A DNA stretch of 64,000 nucleotides from an uncultured Bacteroidales bacterium (lineage in GTDB: Bacteria; Bacteroidota; Bacteroidia; Bacteroidales; P3): the NCBI GenBank assembly GCA_944321735.1, contig CALUMK010000002.1, positions 124,001 through 188,000 on the forward strand, written 5' to 3'. Position 1 is the stretch's first letter. Each line of letters starts with the position of its first letter. Position numbers and translations under genes: made by a program. Under the pieces are notes generated by a model. That model was not told where the DNA came from. It searched no databases and worked only from the letters and a program-made list of their open reading frames with translations. Positions 16,902-26,332 of this stretch are shown here, one piece after another.

Positions 16902-17128
16902 ACCGCTGTTTGGCTCAAATTTTGTCTTGGGCAAATCTTGGTCGGTTTGCTGTGTTTTCGTATTTTGAATTAAAACAAGGGGTTACGGAATGCGGGTGGA
17001 AATTCGGTGAAAACAAGTTCGGAGGAACGGCCTTATTAATCCTTTGCTGTATATCGTATTATGTTTTTCATTGGAAAAATTTCTTTTTTTTCGGAAGCCT
17101 GGAGGACGGAATTGTTCTAATAGGGCGT

Positions 17129-17136
17129 TAGTTTTG
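17129..17136 (+). promoter_or_regulatory. Candidate -7 box TAGTTTTG upstream of the 17229 gene
   Basis: TAGTTTTG fits TAnnTTTG and lies about 90 bases before the ATG at 17229. A -33 TTTG at the usual spacing is not evident. Confidence 0.4.
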
Positions 17137-17228
17137 CGTCCGCTTTCAGAGGGGTATTCCCGAGGCCGGTTCGGCTTCCTTGGAATACAGGAACGAGATG
17201 TTTCGATAACCAAAAAAACATAAATAAG

Positions 17229-19265
17229 ATGAAAAGTTTTATGAGTTTCAGAAAAGTGGCTTTCGGGCTGCTGTTGGGAACTTTGCCGTTGGCAGGTTCC
17301 TCTTTGAATGCGGCGGGCGATGCCGGCTTGGGGGCGAAGGTGATTTCGGGCTTTAAGGCGGCAGTATCGGTGGACAAGGGCATGGTGATTGCGACACCGG
17401 GCAGCGGCTTCGACACCTTGGCTGTAAGCATTGATTTCAGTGGGGTTTTCGACACGGCGGCTGCCAATGAGTTTGTGGTCGAATTGTCCGACCCTCAGGG
17501 TTCGTTTGCCCAGAATACGACCGAGATTGTTCGTTTGACGGAAGCCAAAGATACCGTTTACGGTTGGATTGTGCCATCGACGGTGGCAGACGGGGATTTC
17601 TACCGTGTCCATGTACGTTCCACCTTGTTGGATTCGGTTGTCGGGCAGAGCCTGCAATTCCGTGTCCGGAAAGAATACGAAGCGGAAGCTCAGATTCCGA
17701 ACTCCGGTTTTGAAGTTTGGCAGAACGAAGGCATGGCGGAAGCCGAGCCGCTGGGTTGGCATTCGTTCAAGACCGCAAGCGGTACTTTGTCCAGTATGGG
17801 AGGCAGTCAATTGCAGGTATCGTCCGATGTACGGCCTGGATCGGCAGGCAAGTACAGCGCGCAAATAAGATCCAATGTCATCATGGGTGTTCCTGCCAAC
17901 GGGAATTTGACTACGGGACGGATTAATATGGGCTCGATGACGGCGGCCGATATCACGGGCAACTACAATTTTACCGATTTGACAGATCCTGGGCACGCGA
18001 TGCCTTTTGCAACGGTTCCCGATTCCTTGACCTTCTGGGTCAAATTTACAATGACCGATAAGCTCTATCAATCTACAGGCTTGATGCAAGGTTTCAATGT
18101 GACGGATTCTTCGGATATGTATGCAGCGGTGACAGTGACAATCCATGATGGGGACACGGCATACCAGGATCCGAATGTAGATAGTTTGAAGCAAGGTATG
18201 GAAACCCATGTGGTGGCTAAGGCGCAGCAGTTGATTCCCGACAGCAAGGGGGAATGGGTTCGTTACAGCCTGCCTTTCGAACCCGGTATGTCTCAAAATC
18301 CCCGGTATATACTGGTATCGGTTACCACTAATATCAATCCTGGCTGCGGGCCTGCGGGCACATTTTCAGGAATGACGGCTACACGTGTGGATACCCTTTG
18401 GCTCGATGATATGTTGATGATATATGCTCCGGAAGTGTCTTTGGCAGTAGAGGAACGGGAAATTTCTTTGGGTCGGGAATCCGTCGGTTTCGAGGCGGTT
18501 TTGAGCGGAACTATCAACCCATCCAATATCAATGGCTTGGATTCCAATCTGTTGATAGTAGAGGCTGATACTTTGGCCGATTTCTCTTCGGCATCGATCG
18601 ATACGCTTTATAATCAAAAAGCCGATGCAGGGACGGTGAAGGCCGATTTGGATCTTTCGGACTTGCTTCCCGGCAAGACTTATTACCTGAGGGCAAGGAC
18701 GACGAATTATGCCGCTGTTTCCGATACGCTGAGCTTGCAGATGCTGGAGGAAAGCATTGAGGTTGAGGTGGTGTACGAGGTGGAAGGTTCGGATGAAGCG
18801 GAAATCCGGCTCTATCGGAATGCCGAGGAGGAGAGCCTCTTGTCAGGAAGCTGGGTCGGGATGCACGATTCCTTGACTTTCATAGCTGTTTATCCTGAGA
18901 ACGAACGATTCCTTGGTTGGTATGAAAACGATACCTTGCAAGGCATGGCAGATACTTTGGTCGTGGGCGATGTGCAGCGGGCCTACCATCTGGTGGCTCG
19001 GTTTGAAGCTTCTTTTGCCAACGAAGATGCATCCTTTTTCGATGTCCGGCTGTATCCGAATCCGGCCAAAGAAGAATTGCATGTAGAAGGAGCTGAGCTT
19101 GATAGAATCGAGATTTTCAGCTTGACGGGTGTCAAGGTGCTGGAGGCCAGGCTGGACGGTTGTGCCGGGGAAATCCGTTTGCAAGGAATTCCTCGTGGAA
19201 TGTATCTTTATAAGGTATATGACCGGTTCGGTGCAGTGGTCGCAGGACGTTTGCTGAAAATTTGA
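17229..19265 (+). CDS. Surface protein with carbohydrate-binding-like domain and type IX sorting domain
   Basis: A 678-residue exported protein with an N-terminal signal peptide (about 1-29). A beta-rich region follows, then a segment starting IPNSGFEVWQNE (about 156) with a jelly-roll-like layout. This resembles the putative carbohydrate-metabolism (PCMD) domain of Bacteroidota surface proteins. Next come a fibronectin-like stretch (about 405-505) and a short bacterial-repeat-like stretch (VEVVYEVEGSDEAE...FIAVYPENERFLGWYEND). The type A sorting domain (FDVRLYPNPAKEELHVEG ... IPRGMYLYKVYDRFGAVVAGRLLKI) ends the chain. It is transcribed divergently from porV. The ligand and function are unknown. 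Confidence 0.75.
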   Translation: MKSFMSFRKVAFGLLLGTLPLAGSSLNAAGDAGLGAKVISGFKAAVSVDKGMVIATPGSGFDTLAVSIDFSGVFDTAAANEFVVELSDPQGSFAQNTTEIVRLTEAKDTVYGWIVPSTVADGDFYRVHVRSTLLDSVVGQSLQFRVRKEYEAEAQIPNSGFEVWQNEGMAEAEPLGWHSFKTASGTLSSMGGSQLQVSSDVRPGSAGKYSAQIRSNVIMGVPANGNLTTGRINMGSMTAADITGNYNFTDLTDPGHAMPFATVPDSLTFWVKFTMTDKLYQSTGLMQGFNVTDSSDMYAAVTVTIHDGDTAYQDPNVDSLKQGMETHVVAKAQQLIPDSKGEWVRYSLPFEPGMSQNPRYILVSVTTNINPGCGPAGTFSGMTATRVDTLWLDDMLMIYAPEVSLAVEEREISLGRESVGFEAVLSGTINPSNINGLDSNLLIVEADTLADFSSASIDTLYNQKADAGTVKADLDLSDLLPGKTYYLRARTTNYAAVSDTLSLQMLEESIEVEVVYEVEGSDEAEIRLYRNAEEESLLSGSWVGMHDSLTFIAVYPENERFLGWYENDTLQGMADTLVVGDVQRAYHLVARFEASFANEDASFFDVRLYPNPAKEELHVEGAELDRIEIFSLTGVKVLEARLDGCAGEIRLQGIPRGMYLYKVYDRFGAVVAGRLLKI

Positions 19266-19333
19266 TAAGTTGATGTTTTTGCGGTGTTCTATGTTCGTGC
19301 ATCGCTATGTTTTGCCGGATTAAGCGGCAAAGG

Positions 19334-19388
19334 AGTCCCTCCGGAATAGAGAAACAAAGGTGTATCGCTTCCGGAGGGATTTTTTTTC
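19334..19388 (+). terminator. Intrinsic terminator downstream of the 17229 gene
   Basis: TCCCTCCGGAA and TTCCGGAGGGA form an 11-bp stem with a loop of about 29 bases, followed by eight T. Confidence 0.85.
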
Positions 19389-19431
19389 GGGTCGGGTCTC
19401 TGCAAATCCGCGTACATATCCGGAAAAAAAC

Positions 19432-19439
19432 TATCTTTG
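19432..19439 (+). promoter_or_regulatory. -7 box TATCTTTG of gldJ
   Basis: A consensus TAnnTTTG box 33 bases upstream of the gldJ start region. No strong -33 element is visible. Confidence 0.6.
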
Positions 19440-19472
19440 CAGCCAAATGCCTAAAAAGGACCGTTAATTTTG

Positions 19473-21065
19473 ATGATGATGTCTAAGCATATCTTGAAGA
19501 CTGCTGTTTGGCTTGGAATCCTTGGCGGGACGGCTATAGGATTGGTCTCTTGCAACAGCGGCAATCTCTACAATGGCAAAAAGTACCAATCGCCTTCCAC
19601 GGGATGGATGGTGAATGATCCTGCATGGGGTGGTTTCCAAAACAATGAATCTTACGAGCAGCCTGTACCGGCGCGCTTTCAGTTTATTCCTGGCGGGTAT
19701 TATACGATGGGAATGAATCAGGAAGACCTTAAGTTCGAACATAATAATCCTCCGCGTCCCATGACAGTCAGTTCTTTTTATATGGACGAGGTGGAGACTT
19801 CCAATGCGGATTACAAAGAGTATCTTTATTGGTTGCATCGAGTGTATGGGGAAAGCCATCCGGAGATGGTGCGGGCGGCCATGCCGGATCCTTTGGTGTG
19901 GAACTCTATTGGGGGGTTCCGGGATCCTATGACTGGGGATTACTTTGAAAATCCGGGGTATAACAACTATCCGGTCGTGGGGGTCTCTTGGATTCAGGCA
20001 CGGGATTATTGCGTTTGGCGTACGGATCGCTATAACGAATACATCCTATGGGATAACAAGTATTGGGATTTGAGGATAGAGGAACGCGATGGAGGAGGCG
20101 AAGCAGGGGATAATATTGCAGAGGGGACTGTCTATGAGTTCAATACGGATTCCTATCTGGCAAAGGGAAATGAATTCATAGGAATCAATGCCATAACGGA
20201 TATGAGTCCGGGCAAAGTGAATGAATTGCGGGCGATTACCAAGCAGGATGGGATATTGATGGAGAAACTGCGTCTTCCGACGGAAGCTGAATGGGAATAC
20301 GCTGCTTTGGCATTGGCTGGAAATACCGAAAACGAAAGGCTGAGTGAACGCCGTGTGTATCCGTGGAATGGTAAGCCTTTGCAGGTCAGGGCGTCAGATA
20401 AAGATTACAGAGGGATGATGCTGGGCAACTTCACTCGGGGAAAAGGGGATTACATGGGGACGGCTGGTGGATCTTTGGGCTTGAACGATGGGGCTGAATA
20501 CACGGCTCCGGTGTATTCCTATTATCCCAATGATTTCGGGCTTTTCAATATGGCTGGCAATGTGGCTGAATGGTGCTTGGATGTTTACCGTCCGATGACT
20601 TTTGACGATGCCGATGATTTGAACGCATATCGTGGCAATGTGTACGTGTCCGCCAAGGATAGCATGGGAGAATACCAATTGGATGAGTTCGGTCGGATCA
20701 TATACCATCCTTATACGGATAATCAATTGGCGGGTCGGGACAATTTTACCACATCCGACAATCGGAACTTCGGGGATGGCGATAATAATTCGTTGATAGC
20801 GAAATCCGGGAGCGACTCCACGACATCCTTGATGTATGGCGCCAGTACGTTGATTTCGGATAATTCGAGAGTTGTCAAAGGGGGGTCGTGGAAAGACCGT
20901 GCTTATTACATGTCTCCGGCCACGCGCCGTTATTTGGAAGAGGATCGGAGTGCGGCATGGATCGGTTTCCGTTGCGTGATGTCTCGTATAGGACCGACCA
21001 AGGGAGGGGCTACCGATATAAAAAGAATAGGTTCGCTTCCGCCGAACAACGGGAAGGCGAAATAG
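19473..21065 (+). CDS. gldJ: GldJ-like lipoprotein with FGE-sulfatase fold
   Basis: About 530 residues. A lipoprotein signal (AIGLVSC, cysteine near residue 23) is followed by the GldJ-type start SPSTGWMVNDPAWGGF. A formylglycine-generating-enzyme-like (SUMF1) domain then spans nearly the whole chain: FIPGGYYTMG, SFYMDEVETSNADYKEYLYWL, YPVVGVSWIQARDYCVWRTDR, LRLPTEAEWEYAALA, NMAGNVAEWCLDVY, VVKGGSWKDRAYYM, GFRCVMS. In gliding Flavobacteria GldJ is an outer-membrane lipoprotein needed for motility and type IX secretion and stabilises GldK. In non-gliding Bacteroidales the role is presumably in secretion. ATG codons run in tandem at 19473, 19476 and 19479, so the exact start is open. PorK/GldK is the close alternative; the STGW.VNDP start favours GldJ. 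Confidence 0.78.
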   Translation: MMMSKHILKTAVWLGILGGTAIGLVSCNSGNLYNGKKYQSPSTGWMVNDPAWGGFQNNESYEQPVPARFQFIPGGYYTMGMNQEDLKFEHNNPPRPMTVSSFYMDEVETSNADYKEYLYWLHRVYGESHPEMVRAAMPDPLVWNSIGGFRDPMTGDYFENPGYNNYPVVGVSWIQARDYCVWRTDRYNEYILWDNKYWDLRIEERDGGGEAGDNIAEGTVYEFNTDSYLAKGNEFIGINAITDMSPGKVNELRAITKQDGILMEKLRLPTEAEWEYAALALAGNTENERLSERRVYPWNGKPLQVRASDKDYRGMMLGNFTRGKGDYMGTAGGSLGLNDGAEYTAPVYSYYPNDFGLFNMAGNVAEWCLDVYRPMTFDDADDLNAYRGNVYVSAKDSMGEYQLDEFGRIIYHPYTDNQLAGRDNFTTSDNRNFGDGDNNSLIAKSGSDSTTSLMYGASTLISDNSRVVKGGSWKDRAYYMSPATRRYLEEDRSAAWIGFRCVMSRIGPTKGGATDIKRIGSLPPNNGKAK

Positions 21066-21079
21066 GATTTTTCCATGGA

Positions 21080-21184
21080 TGATAGAGGAGGATGTTTCAA
21101 AATAAGAATTTGAAATCATTCTCAGGCGGTGCGTCAGAGTGAGTAAGAAGCAACGCAGCAGACTGCTCATTATGACACACCGCA
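21080..21184 (-). repeat. Palindromic element B (GTAC-core family, core deleted) with conserved tail
   Basis: On the minus strand GCGGTGTGTCATAATGAGCA, then TCTGCTGCGTTGC, runs straight into TTCTTACTCACTCTGACGCACCGC, so the central GTAC core is missing. The arms pair almost perfectly. The sequence past the right arm (CCTGAGAATGATTTCAAATT, then CTTATTTTGAAACATCCTC) matches the tail of the element at 58997-59119 for about 45 more bases. It lies between gldJ and the U32 gene. Confidence 0.78.
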
Positions 21185-21246
21185 TTTTTTTTTGTTTGGA
21201 ATGGTTGTGAAAGCTAGATTCCCATAGAGCTTTTATTAAAACGCTA

Positions 21247-23217
21247 ATGTCAGGTCTGATAGAATCTTGTGTGAAAAATCGAAAGCGGAGGATAGAACTC
21301 TTGGCTCCGGCAGCCAATGCTGATGTGGCTTTTGCCGCTATTCGGGCCGGCGCGGATTCGGTTTATATGGGCGGGCCTGCGTTCGGGGCAAGAGCAAAGG
21401 TCGGCAATCCCATGTCTGAGGTGGGGAAAGTGGCTTCGTATGCCCATCGTTACGGCGCTCGTTGTTTCATGACCTTGAACACGCTGGTTTTCGAGAATGA
21501 GATGGAGGATGCGTTGCGGATAGCCAGGCAGGCGTACGAATCGGGGGTGGATGCTTTGATTATCCAAGACTTAGGGTTGATTGAGGCAGGTTTGCCTCCC
21601 ATCGAATTGCACGCCAGTACGCAATGCCATATTGCCACAGCGGAGAAAGCCCGTTTTTTGGAGCAGGCTGGGTTCAAGCGATTGGTTTTAGCCAGGGAAC
21701 TTTCCGTGCAGGAAATAGCTCGAATTGCATCTTCGGTGGATTGCGAGATAGAATGCTTTGTGCATGGTGCGCTCTGTGTGAGTTATAGCGGCCAATGTTA
21801 TATGGGCTGCTATCTCAACGGGAGGAGCGGCAATAGGGGCGAATGCTCTCAGGCATGCCGTCTGTCATACGATTTGGTGGATGCCCGGGGGACAATTTTG
21901 GAAAAAGAGCGTTATCTGCTTTCCATGAAGGATTTGAATGCCGAGGCTTTCTTGCCGGACTTGTTGCGTGCCGGCGTGACATGCCTGAAGATAGAAGGCC
22001 GTTTGAAAGATGCTCAGTACGTGAAGAATGTGACGGCTTATTATCGTCGTAAGCTTGATGAAATCTTTCGAATCGAGGGCGATTGTGTCCCTTTTTCCCA
22101 AGGAGAGGTGCGTCCGGGCTTCGAACCTGATTTGGAGAAGGGTTTTCATAGGGCTTACACTTCCTTTAATCTGGATGGGGAACGGAAAAAATGGGTGCTT
22201 CCGGAAACGCCCAAGGCGATAGGGGAATACATTGGTTCTGTCTTGGGCTGCAAGGCAGTTTCCCAAGGGTACAGCGGGCTTTGCCTGTATGTTCGTTTGA
22301 TGCCGGGCGTCTCGTTGCTCCCCGGAGATGGTTTGTGTTATTTTGATAGTGGCAGAGTTTTGAAAGGGAGTGTTTTGGAAAGAGTGGAGTTGAACGCTTC
22401 GGGGAAAATGAAAGCCGGGGAGGCTCTGTTGTTTACTTCGTGGTCGGGCAAGGCAGGCGATTTGCCGGCAAAAGGAACTCGTCTGTTTCGTAATCGGGAT
22501 ACAGGCTTTGAAAGGTCGGTGCAAGACGCCTCGTGCGAACGGAAAATAGGTGTCCATTTTGTTTTTGACGCCAAGCAGGAATCTTTCCGGATGCGTAGTG
22601 AGGATGGCTTGGAGGTTTCATTTCCAATAGATAAGAGTGTTTTGGAGGAAGCGGCGCAGCCGGCGATGGCCAAGGAAACCTTTGCGCGTCAGTTGGCCAA
22701 GTTGGGAGGAACTGCCTACGAGATGAAATCTTTTTCCTACGAGGGTACACCGGTCTATTTCCTTCCCTCCGCAGTATTGAATGATTGCCGGAGGCATCTG
22801 GCGGAAAAGATGGATGCTTGCCGGGAACGCTTTTTTGATCCAAGAGAGAATCATTCGCTTTTCCGAGGGCCGGCTTCTGGCAAGCTCTCGTTGGCAGACC
22901 CGAAGTCTTTTCCGATTGACGCCTTGCTTCCCATGTACCGTTGGAATGTGGCTAATTCATGGGCGGAGCGGTTTTACCGGAGGCGGGGTGTCGATTTGAG
23001 GGTTTCCGCTTTTGAACTGCAAGAGCCGGCCGAGCGTCGTCGCGGCGGGCAGCTTCTGATGGTCTGCAAGCATTGCGTGCGCTATCAGATAGGCCGATGT
23101 TTAAAGGACGAAGCCGATAAAACACGGATACAAGATTTGTATTTGTGTCATGGACGGGACAAATTTGCCTTGAGGTTTGATTGCAAGAATTGCCGTATGG
23201 AAGTCTGGTCTATCTGA
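21247..23217 (+). CDS. Peptidase U32 family protein
   Basis: A 656-residue protein of the U32 (collagenase-like) family. The N-terminal TIM-barrel part starts ELLAPAANADVAFAAIRAGADSVYMGG and includes LEMP-type helices. The family signature is ECFVHGALCVSYSGQCYMGCYLNGRSGNRGECSQACRLSYDL (about 170-210), whose cysteines are thought to bind an Fe-S cluster in relatives that hydroxylate RNA. The long C-terminal part includes another cysteine pair region (CKHCVRYQIGRCL, FDCKNCRMEVW). Relatives act in 23S rRNA or tRNA hydroxylation (RlhA, TrhP) rather than proteolysis, so peptidase may be a misnomer. The next gene follows about 58 bases later. Confidence 0.88.
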   Translation: MSGLIESCVKNRKRRIELLAPAANADVAFAAIRAGADSVYMGGPAFGARAKVGNPMSEVGKVASYAHRYGARCFMTLNTLVFENEMEDALRIARQAYESGVDALIIQDLGLIEAGLPPIELHASTQCHIATAEKARFLEQAGFKRLVLARELSVQEIARIASSVDCEIECFVHGALCVSYSGQCYMGCYLNGRSGNRGECSQACRLSYDLVDARGTILEKERYLLSMKDLNAEAFLPDLLRAGVTCLKIEGRLKDAQYVKNVTAYYRRKLDEIFRIEGDCVPFSQGEVRPGFEPDLEKGFHRAYTSFNLDGERKKWVLPETPKAIGEYIGSVLGCKAVSQGYSGLCLYVRLMPGVSLLPGDGLCYFDSGRVLKGSVLERVELNASGKMKAGEALLFTSWSGKAGDLPAKGTRLFRNRDTGFERSVQDASCERKIGVHFVFDAKQESFRMRSEDGLEVSFPIDKSVLEEAAQPAMAKETFARQLAKLGGTAYEMKSFSYEGTPVYFLPSAVLNDCRRHLAEKMDACRERFFDPRENHSLFRGPASGKLSLADPKSFPIDALLPMYRWNVANSWAERFYRRRGVDLRVSAFELQEPAERRRGGQLLMVCKHCVRYQIGRCLKDEADKTRIQDLYLCHGRDKFALRFDCKNCRMEVWSI

Positions 23218-23275
23218 GGCAGAGTCAGGGAAAATGGGAATGAGATTCGGGAGATTCGATTTAAATGTGTTGTCG

Positions 23276-25189
23276 ATGAGAGAAATAAAGTGGAAAACGG
23301 CAGGAATGCTCGGGATGTTTATGGTTTTTCTGTGTATGCTGGCCTCCTGCGCCCGTTATGGCGCTGGTCCGACAGGAGGACCGAAAGATTTGGCTCCCCC
23401 CGTTTTGCTGTCGGCAATGCCTGCCGAGGGGCATCTGTTGCATGATTTGAACGGGCCTACGGAGATTGCGTTGAATTTTGACGAGTATGTGGTGCTGACA
23501 GGGACAGAGAATGTGATTACATCCCCGCCATTGACCAAGGTCGCCTATACCGGGCATTTGAAGCAGGTAAAAGTGGTGATCGAGGATACCTTATTGCCGG
23601 ATCGGACTTATTCGATTAACTTCAATGATGCCATAGGGGATTTGCACGAATCAACTCCTTTGAGAGGATATACGTATTTTTTTTCGACAGGAGACAAGGT
23701 GGATAGCGGTCGGATCGACGGAGTGGTCAAGGACGCCTTTACGCTGGAGAAAGTGGCTGGGGCTTCGGTGATGTTTTACGGGCTGTGTCCGGAAGGATAT
23801 CCGGTTAGAAAGCAGCCGGATTATGTGGCAGTTACGGATACGGGGGGCTATTTCCAATGCCAATATATGGCGAAAGGCTGTTATTATCTTATCGTGGCCG
23901 CAGAAGAAAGCCGGGATTATCAACTGGATCCGACACAGGAAAAGATGGCCTATACTTCGGGATGCTGGAAGACGCAGGATTATCGACCTCCGGTGCTTTT
24001 TCAGAAGCGGGCCGGGGTCAAGGAAAGCGACACGGCGATGTGGCGGGTCAACGATTCCCTGTATAGGATGGAACGGGATTATAAGATTCAGTCTGTCCAG
24101 AAAGAAGACAGATGCCTGTATATCTATCAGGATAGGCTGGATTCCGTTTTTTTGAAAGAAGCCAAGCTGGACAAGGCCGGAGAGATTACATTGAACTGGT
24201 ATTATGCGCTTGATCAGGATAGCCTGAGACTGGAATTTCTGCCGGCTTATTCCGATTTTGAGATGGTGCGGCAATGGGAAGCGATGCAGGCGGATTCCAA
24301 TCGTCAGGAAGATGGGCGGAGAAACCGACGTAACCGTCTGACTGAAGAGGATTTCGAACTTCCGGATCTGACATGGCCTTCTTATTTGCGGTATGCCTAT
24401 GTGCCGCAGGCGGATCCCTTGGTTTCGAAAGTTTATTTCAATAACTTGGCTTTGGACGCATTGCGGCTTGTTATCCGTTACAAGTCCTTTGCCGATACGG
24501 CGGAGCTGATGTCCGCGAGTTCATCCGGGAAAAAGACGGCTCCGGACACGGCCAGTTTCAGATTGTCCATGTCGCCTTCTACTCTGTTTTTTGAGGATAG
24601 CATGTTGCTGAGTTTCAATTTTCCGGTAGTAGGGGAGGATTGGAGCAAGGCCAGGGTTTTAGAAATCGCCGTTGACGAGGAAGGCAAAAGGGATACGGTA
24701 GAAGTGGCCATTAGCAATACTTGCTTGAAAAAGATTTACCCTAATCGATATTGTTTGGCCTATGCGTGGAAGCCGGGACGGGAATATTCTGTATTTGTGC
24801 CTTCGGCTTGTTTTACGGATTATTTCGGGCGTTTGGTGGATACGAGCTTTTCTACGGTTCGGGTTCCTTCTTTGGAAACATACGGCCAGGTCGGCTTGCG
24901 TGTGCAGGGCATGGATACCAGTGCCCGCTATCTGATACAGATGGTGGCATCAGGCCAGGATCGCACGGTCATCTTTTCGGATGAGCTTCCGAAGGACGGG
25001 CGGATGGACTACCCGTATGTGTCTCCTGGTAATATCAGTTTTGTCTTGATTCGGGATGATAATCGGAATGGCGTATGGGATGGTGGGATTTATTTGGACC
25101 GGATTCAACCGGAACGGCGTTGGTTTTTTCCAAAAACCTTGCAAGTGGAGGCGGATTGGCGAATAGAGGAGACTTGGCAGCTGAAGTGA
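23276..25189 (+). CDS. Lipoprotein with N-terminal Ig-like (SbsA-type) domain
   Basis: A 637-residue lipoprotein. The ATG at 23276 gives a signal ending in CMLASC and the Bacteroidota motif CARYGAGPTGGPKDLAPP. An Ig-like bacterial domain follows (PPVLLSAMPAEGHLLHDLNGPTEIALNFDEYVVL ... ITSPPL ... RTYSINFNDAIGDLHE...TYFFSTGD). The remainder is beta-rich and ends in a segment typical of this family (IRDDNRNGVWDGGIYLDRIQPERRWFFPKTLQVEADWRIEETWQL). These proteins are widespread in Bacteroidota and of unknown function. Longer in-frame starts overlap the U32 gene and are rejected because they would hide the signal peptide. It converges with the next gene with 15 bases between stops. Confidence 0.82.
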   Translation: MREIKWKTAGMLGMFMVFLCMLASCARYGAGPTGGPKDLAPPVLLSAMPAEGHLLHDLNGPTEIALNFDEYVVLTGTENVITSPPLTKVAYTGHLKQVKVVIEDTLLPDRTYSINFNDAIGDLHESTPLRGYTYFFSTGDKVDSGRIDGVVKDAFTLEKVAGASVMFYGLCPEGYPVRKQPDYVAVTDTGGYFQCQYMAKGCYYLIVAAEESRDYQLDPTQEKMAYTSGCWKTQDYRPPVLFQKRAGVKESDTAMWRVNDSLYRMERDYKIQSVQKEDRCLYIYQDRLDSVFLKEAKLDKAGEITLNWYYALDQDSLRLEFLPAYSDFEMVRQWEAMQADSNRQEDGRRNRRNRLTEEDFELPDLTWPSYLRYAYVPQADPLVSKVYFNNLALDALRLVIRYKSFADTAELMSASSSGKKTAPDTASFRLSMSPSTLFFEDSMLLSFNFPVVGEDWSKARVLEIAVDEEGKRDTVEVAISNTCLKKIYPNRYCLAYAWKPGREYSVFVPSACFTDYFGRLVDTSFSTVRVPSLETYGQVGLRVQGMDTSARYLIQMVASGQDRTVIFSDELPKDGRMDYPYVSPGNISFVLIRDDNRNGVWDGGIYLDRIQPERRWFFPKTLQVEADWRIEETWQLK

Positions 25190-25204
25190 GCGTCAGCAGT
25201 CGGC

Positions 25205-26221
25205 TTAGTCCACCATCAGGTTGCATCCGCGTATGTCGCTATTGTCAAAGCGCCCTAAGACGGAGAAACTGCCGTCGGGATAGAGGCGTCCCAAGTCTTG
25301 CGTGGCGATGAATGGGCAGGAGAGCATGTTCCCAAGGTCGATTACATTGATTCCACCGCTTCGTCCTTCTTCTTCCCAGCGGAGCGGATCCTGGCTTTGA
25401 CGAATCAGGATTTTCATCCAGGGAGGGCATTGGAACCGCATCCCGTCACCAATCGAATAGGCTTGGCTTAGGAGCTCGCACATGCCGTATTCCGAATGGA
25501 CGGCTTCGATTTGGAAATCGGCGCACAGGATTTGATGCAACTCTTCCTTGGGCATTTCTTTCCGTCTTCCTTTCATTCCGCCGGTTTCGAGGATTACCGT
25601 GTGACGGAGCGGCATAGGGCAGTTTTCTGCCATGTCCAGCAATGCGTAGCTGACCCCGAAGAGCATGGTTTTCCGTCCTTGGGATTCAAGGTCTTGCAAT
25701 TTTCCGGCCAGTTTTTCCCGGTCGTAAAGATAGAAACCGCTTTCGGTTTGCCCGCTCTGTGCAATAAGTCCTTTCATCATGTAGATCAAGGACGAATGCG
25801 GCTGTTCCAGATAGTTGGGCAATAAGGCGAGGAATACGTAGTCGGAAGGCTCTCCCCAAAAATACCTGAAAGCCTTGCTGAAACATTGTTCGTATAACGA
25901 AATGTCACAGAGGAAATGACGGCTTTGGACGGCACCTTGCGAGGTGGTGCCTGAACTCATGAAATAATCTTGCACGGGCAAGCCTTCCACGGAAATCTTT
26001 TGTGTCTTGAACAAATCAATGGGGATGAAGGGAATTTGCCTGTAGTGCGAGATGCTGTCCGGGCGGAATCCCTTGTGAAGATAACCGACAAAGCGTGCAT
26101 ATACGGGGTTGTGTTCCCATTGAAATCGGAAAATGTCCAAAGCCAAGTCGTTGAAGTCCTTTTCAGACTCGATGGTGAATATCCGGGATTTGAGCTTTTC
26201 GATTACTGGCTTTGTCAACAT
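25205..26221 (-). CDS. LuxE-type acyl-protein synthetase-like / acyl-adenylating enzyme
   Basis: A 338-residue protein that resembles LuxE acyl-protein synthetases and phenylacetate-CoA ligase-like adenylating enzymes. It has IPFIPIDLFKTQKI, the nucleotide-binding YFMSSGTTSQGAVQSRH, a central MLFGVSYALLDMAE, LETGGMKGRRKEM, and the downstream EYGMCELLSQAYS and DLGRLYPDGSFSVLGRFDNSDIRGCNL. LuxE activates a fatty acid as acyl-AMP and transfers it to its own cysteine. The substrate here is unknown, and no acyl carrier, reductase or pathway gene is adjacent. In Bacteroidota such genes also occur near O-antigen or pigment loci. It stands alone, convergent with the Ig-like lipoprotein gene. Confidence 0.8.
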   Translation of the reverse strand: MLTKPVIEKLKSRIFTIESEKDFNDLALDIFRFQWEHNPVYARFVGYLHKGFRPDSISHYRQIPFIPIDLFKTQKISVEGLPVQDYFMSSGTTSQGAVQSRHFLCDISLYEQCFSKAFRYFWGEPSDYVFLALLPNYLEQPHSSLIYMMKGLIAQSGQTESGFYLYDREKLAGKLQDLESQGRKTMLFGVSYALLDMAENCPMPLRHTVILETGGMKGRRKEMPKEELHQILCADFQIEAVHSEYGMCELLSQAYSIGDGMRFQCPPWMKILIRQSQDPLRWEEEGRSGGINVIDLGNMLSCPFIATQDLGRLYPDGSFSVLGRFDNSDIRGCNLMVD

Positions 26222-26301
26222 TTTTTATAATTTTACAACTTTGTAGCCGTTTTTGCTTGACAGGAAGGTTCCCCTTATGGCACGGGCGGCGGTTAAATAG
26301 C

Positions 26302-26309
26302 TATTTTTG
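26302..26309 (+). promoter_or_regulatory. -7 box TATTTTTG ahead of the 26333-mrdA-rodA unit
   Basis: TATTTTTG fits the TAnnTTTG pattern and lies 23 bases upstream of the ATG at 26333. No clear -33 partner is visible. Confidence 0.5.
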
Positions 26310-26332
26310 TTTGAAAAACATTTGTTTAGGTG

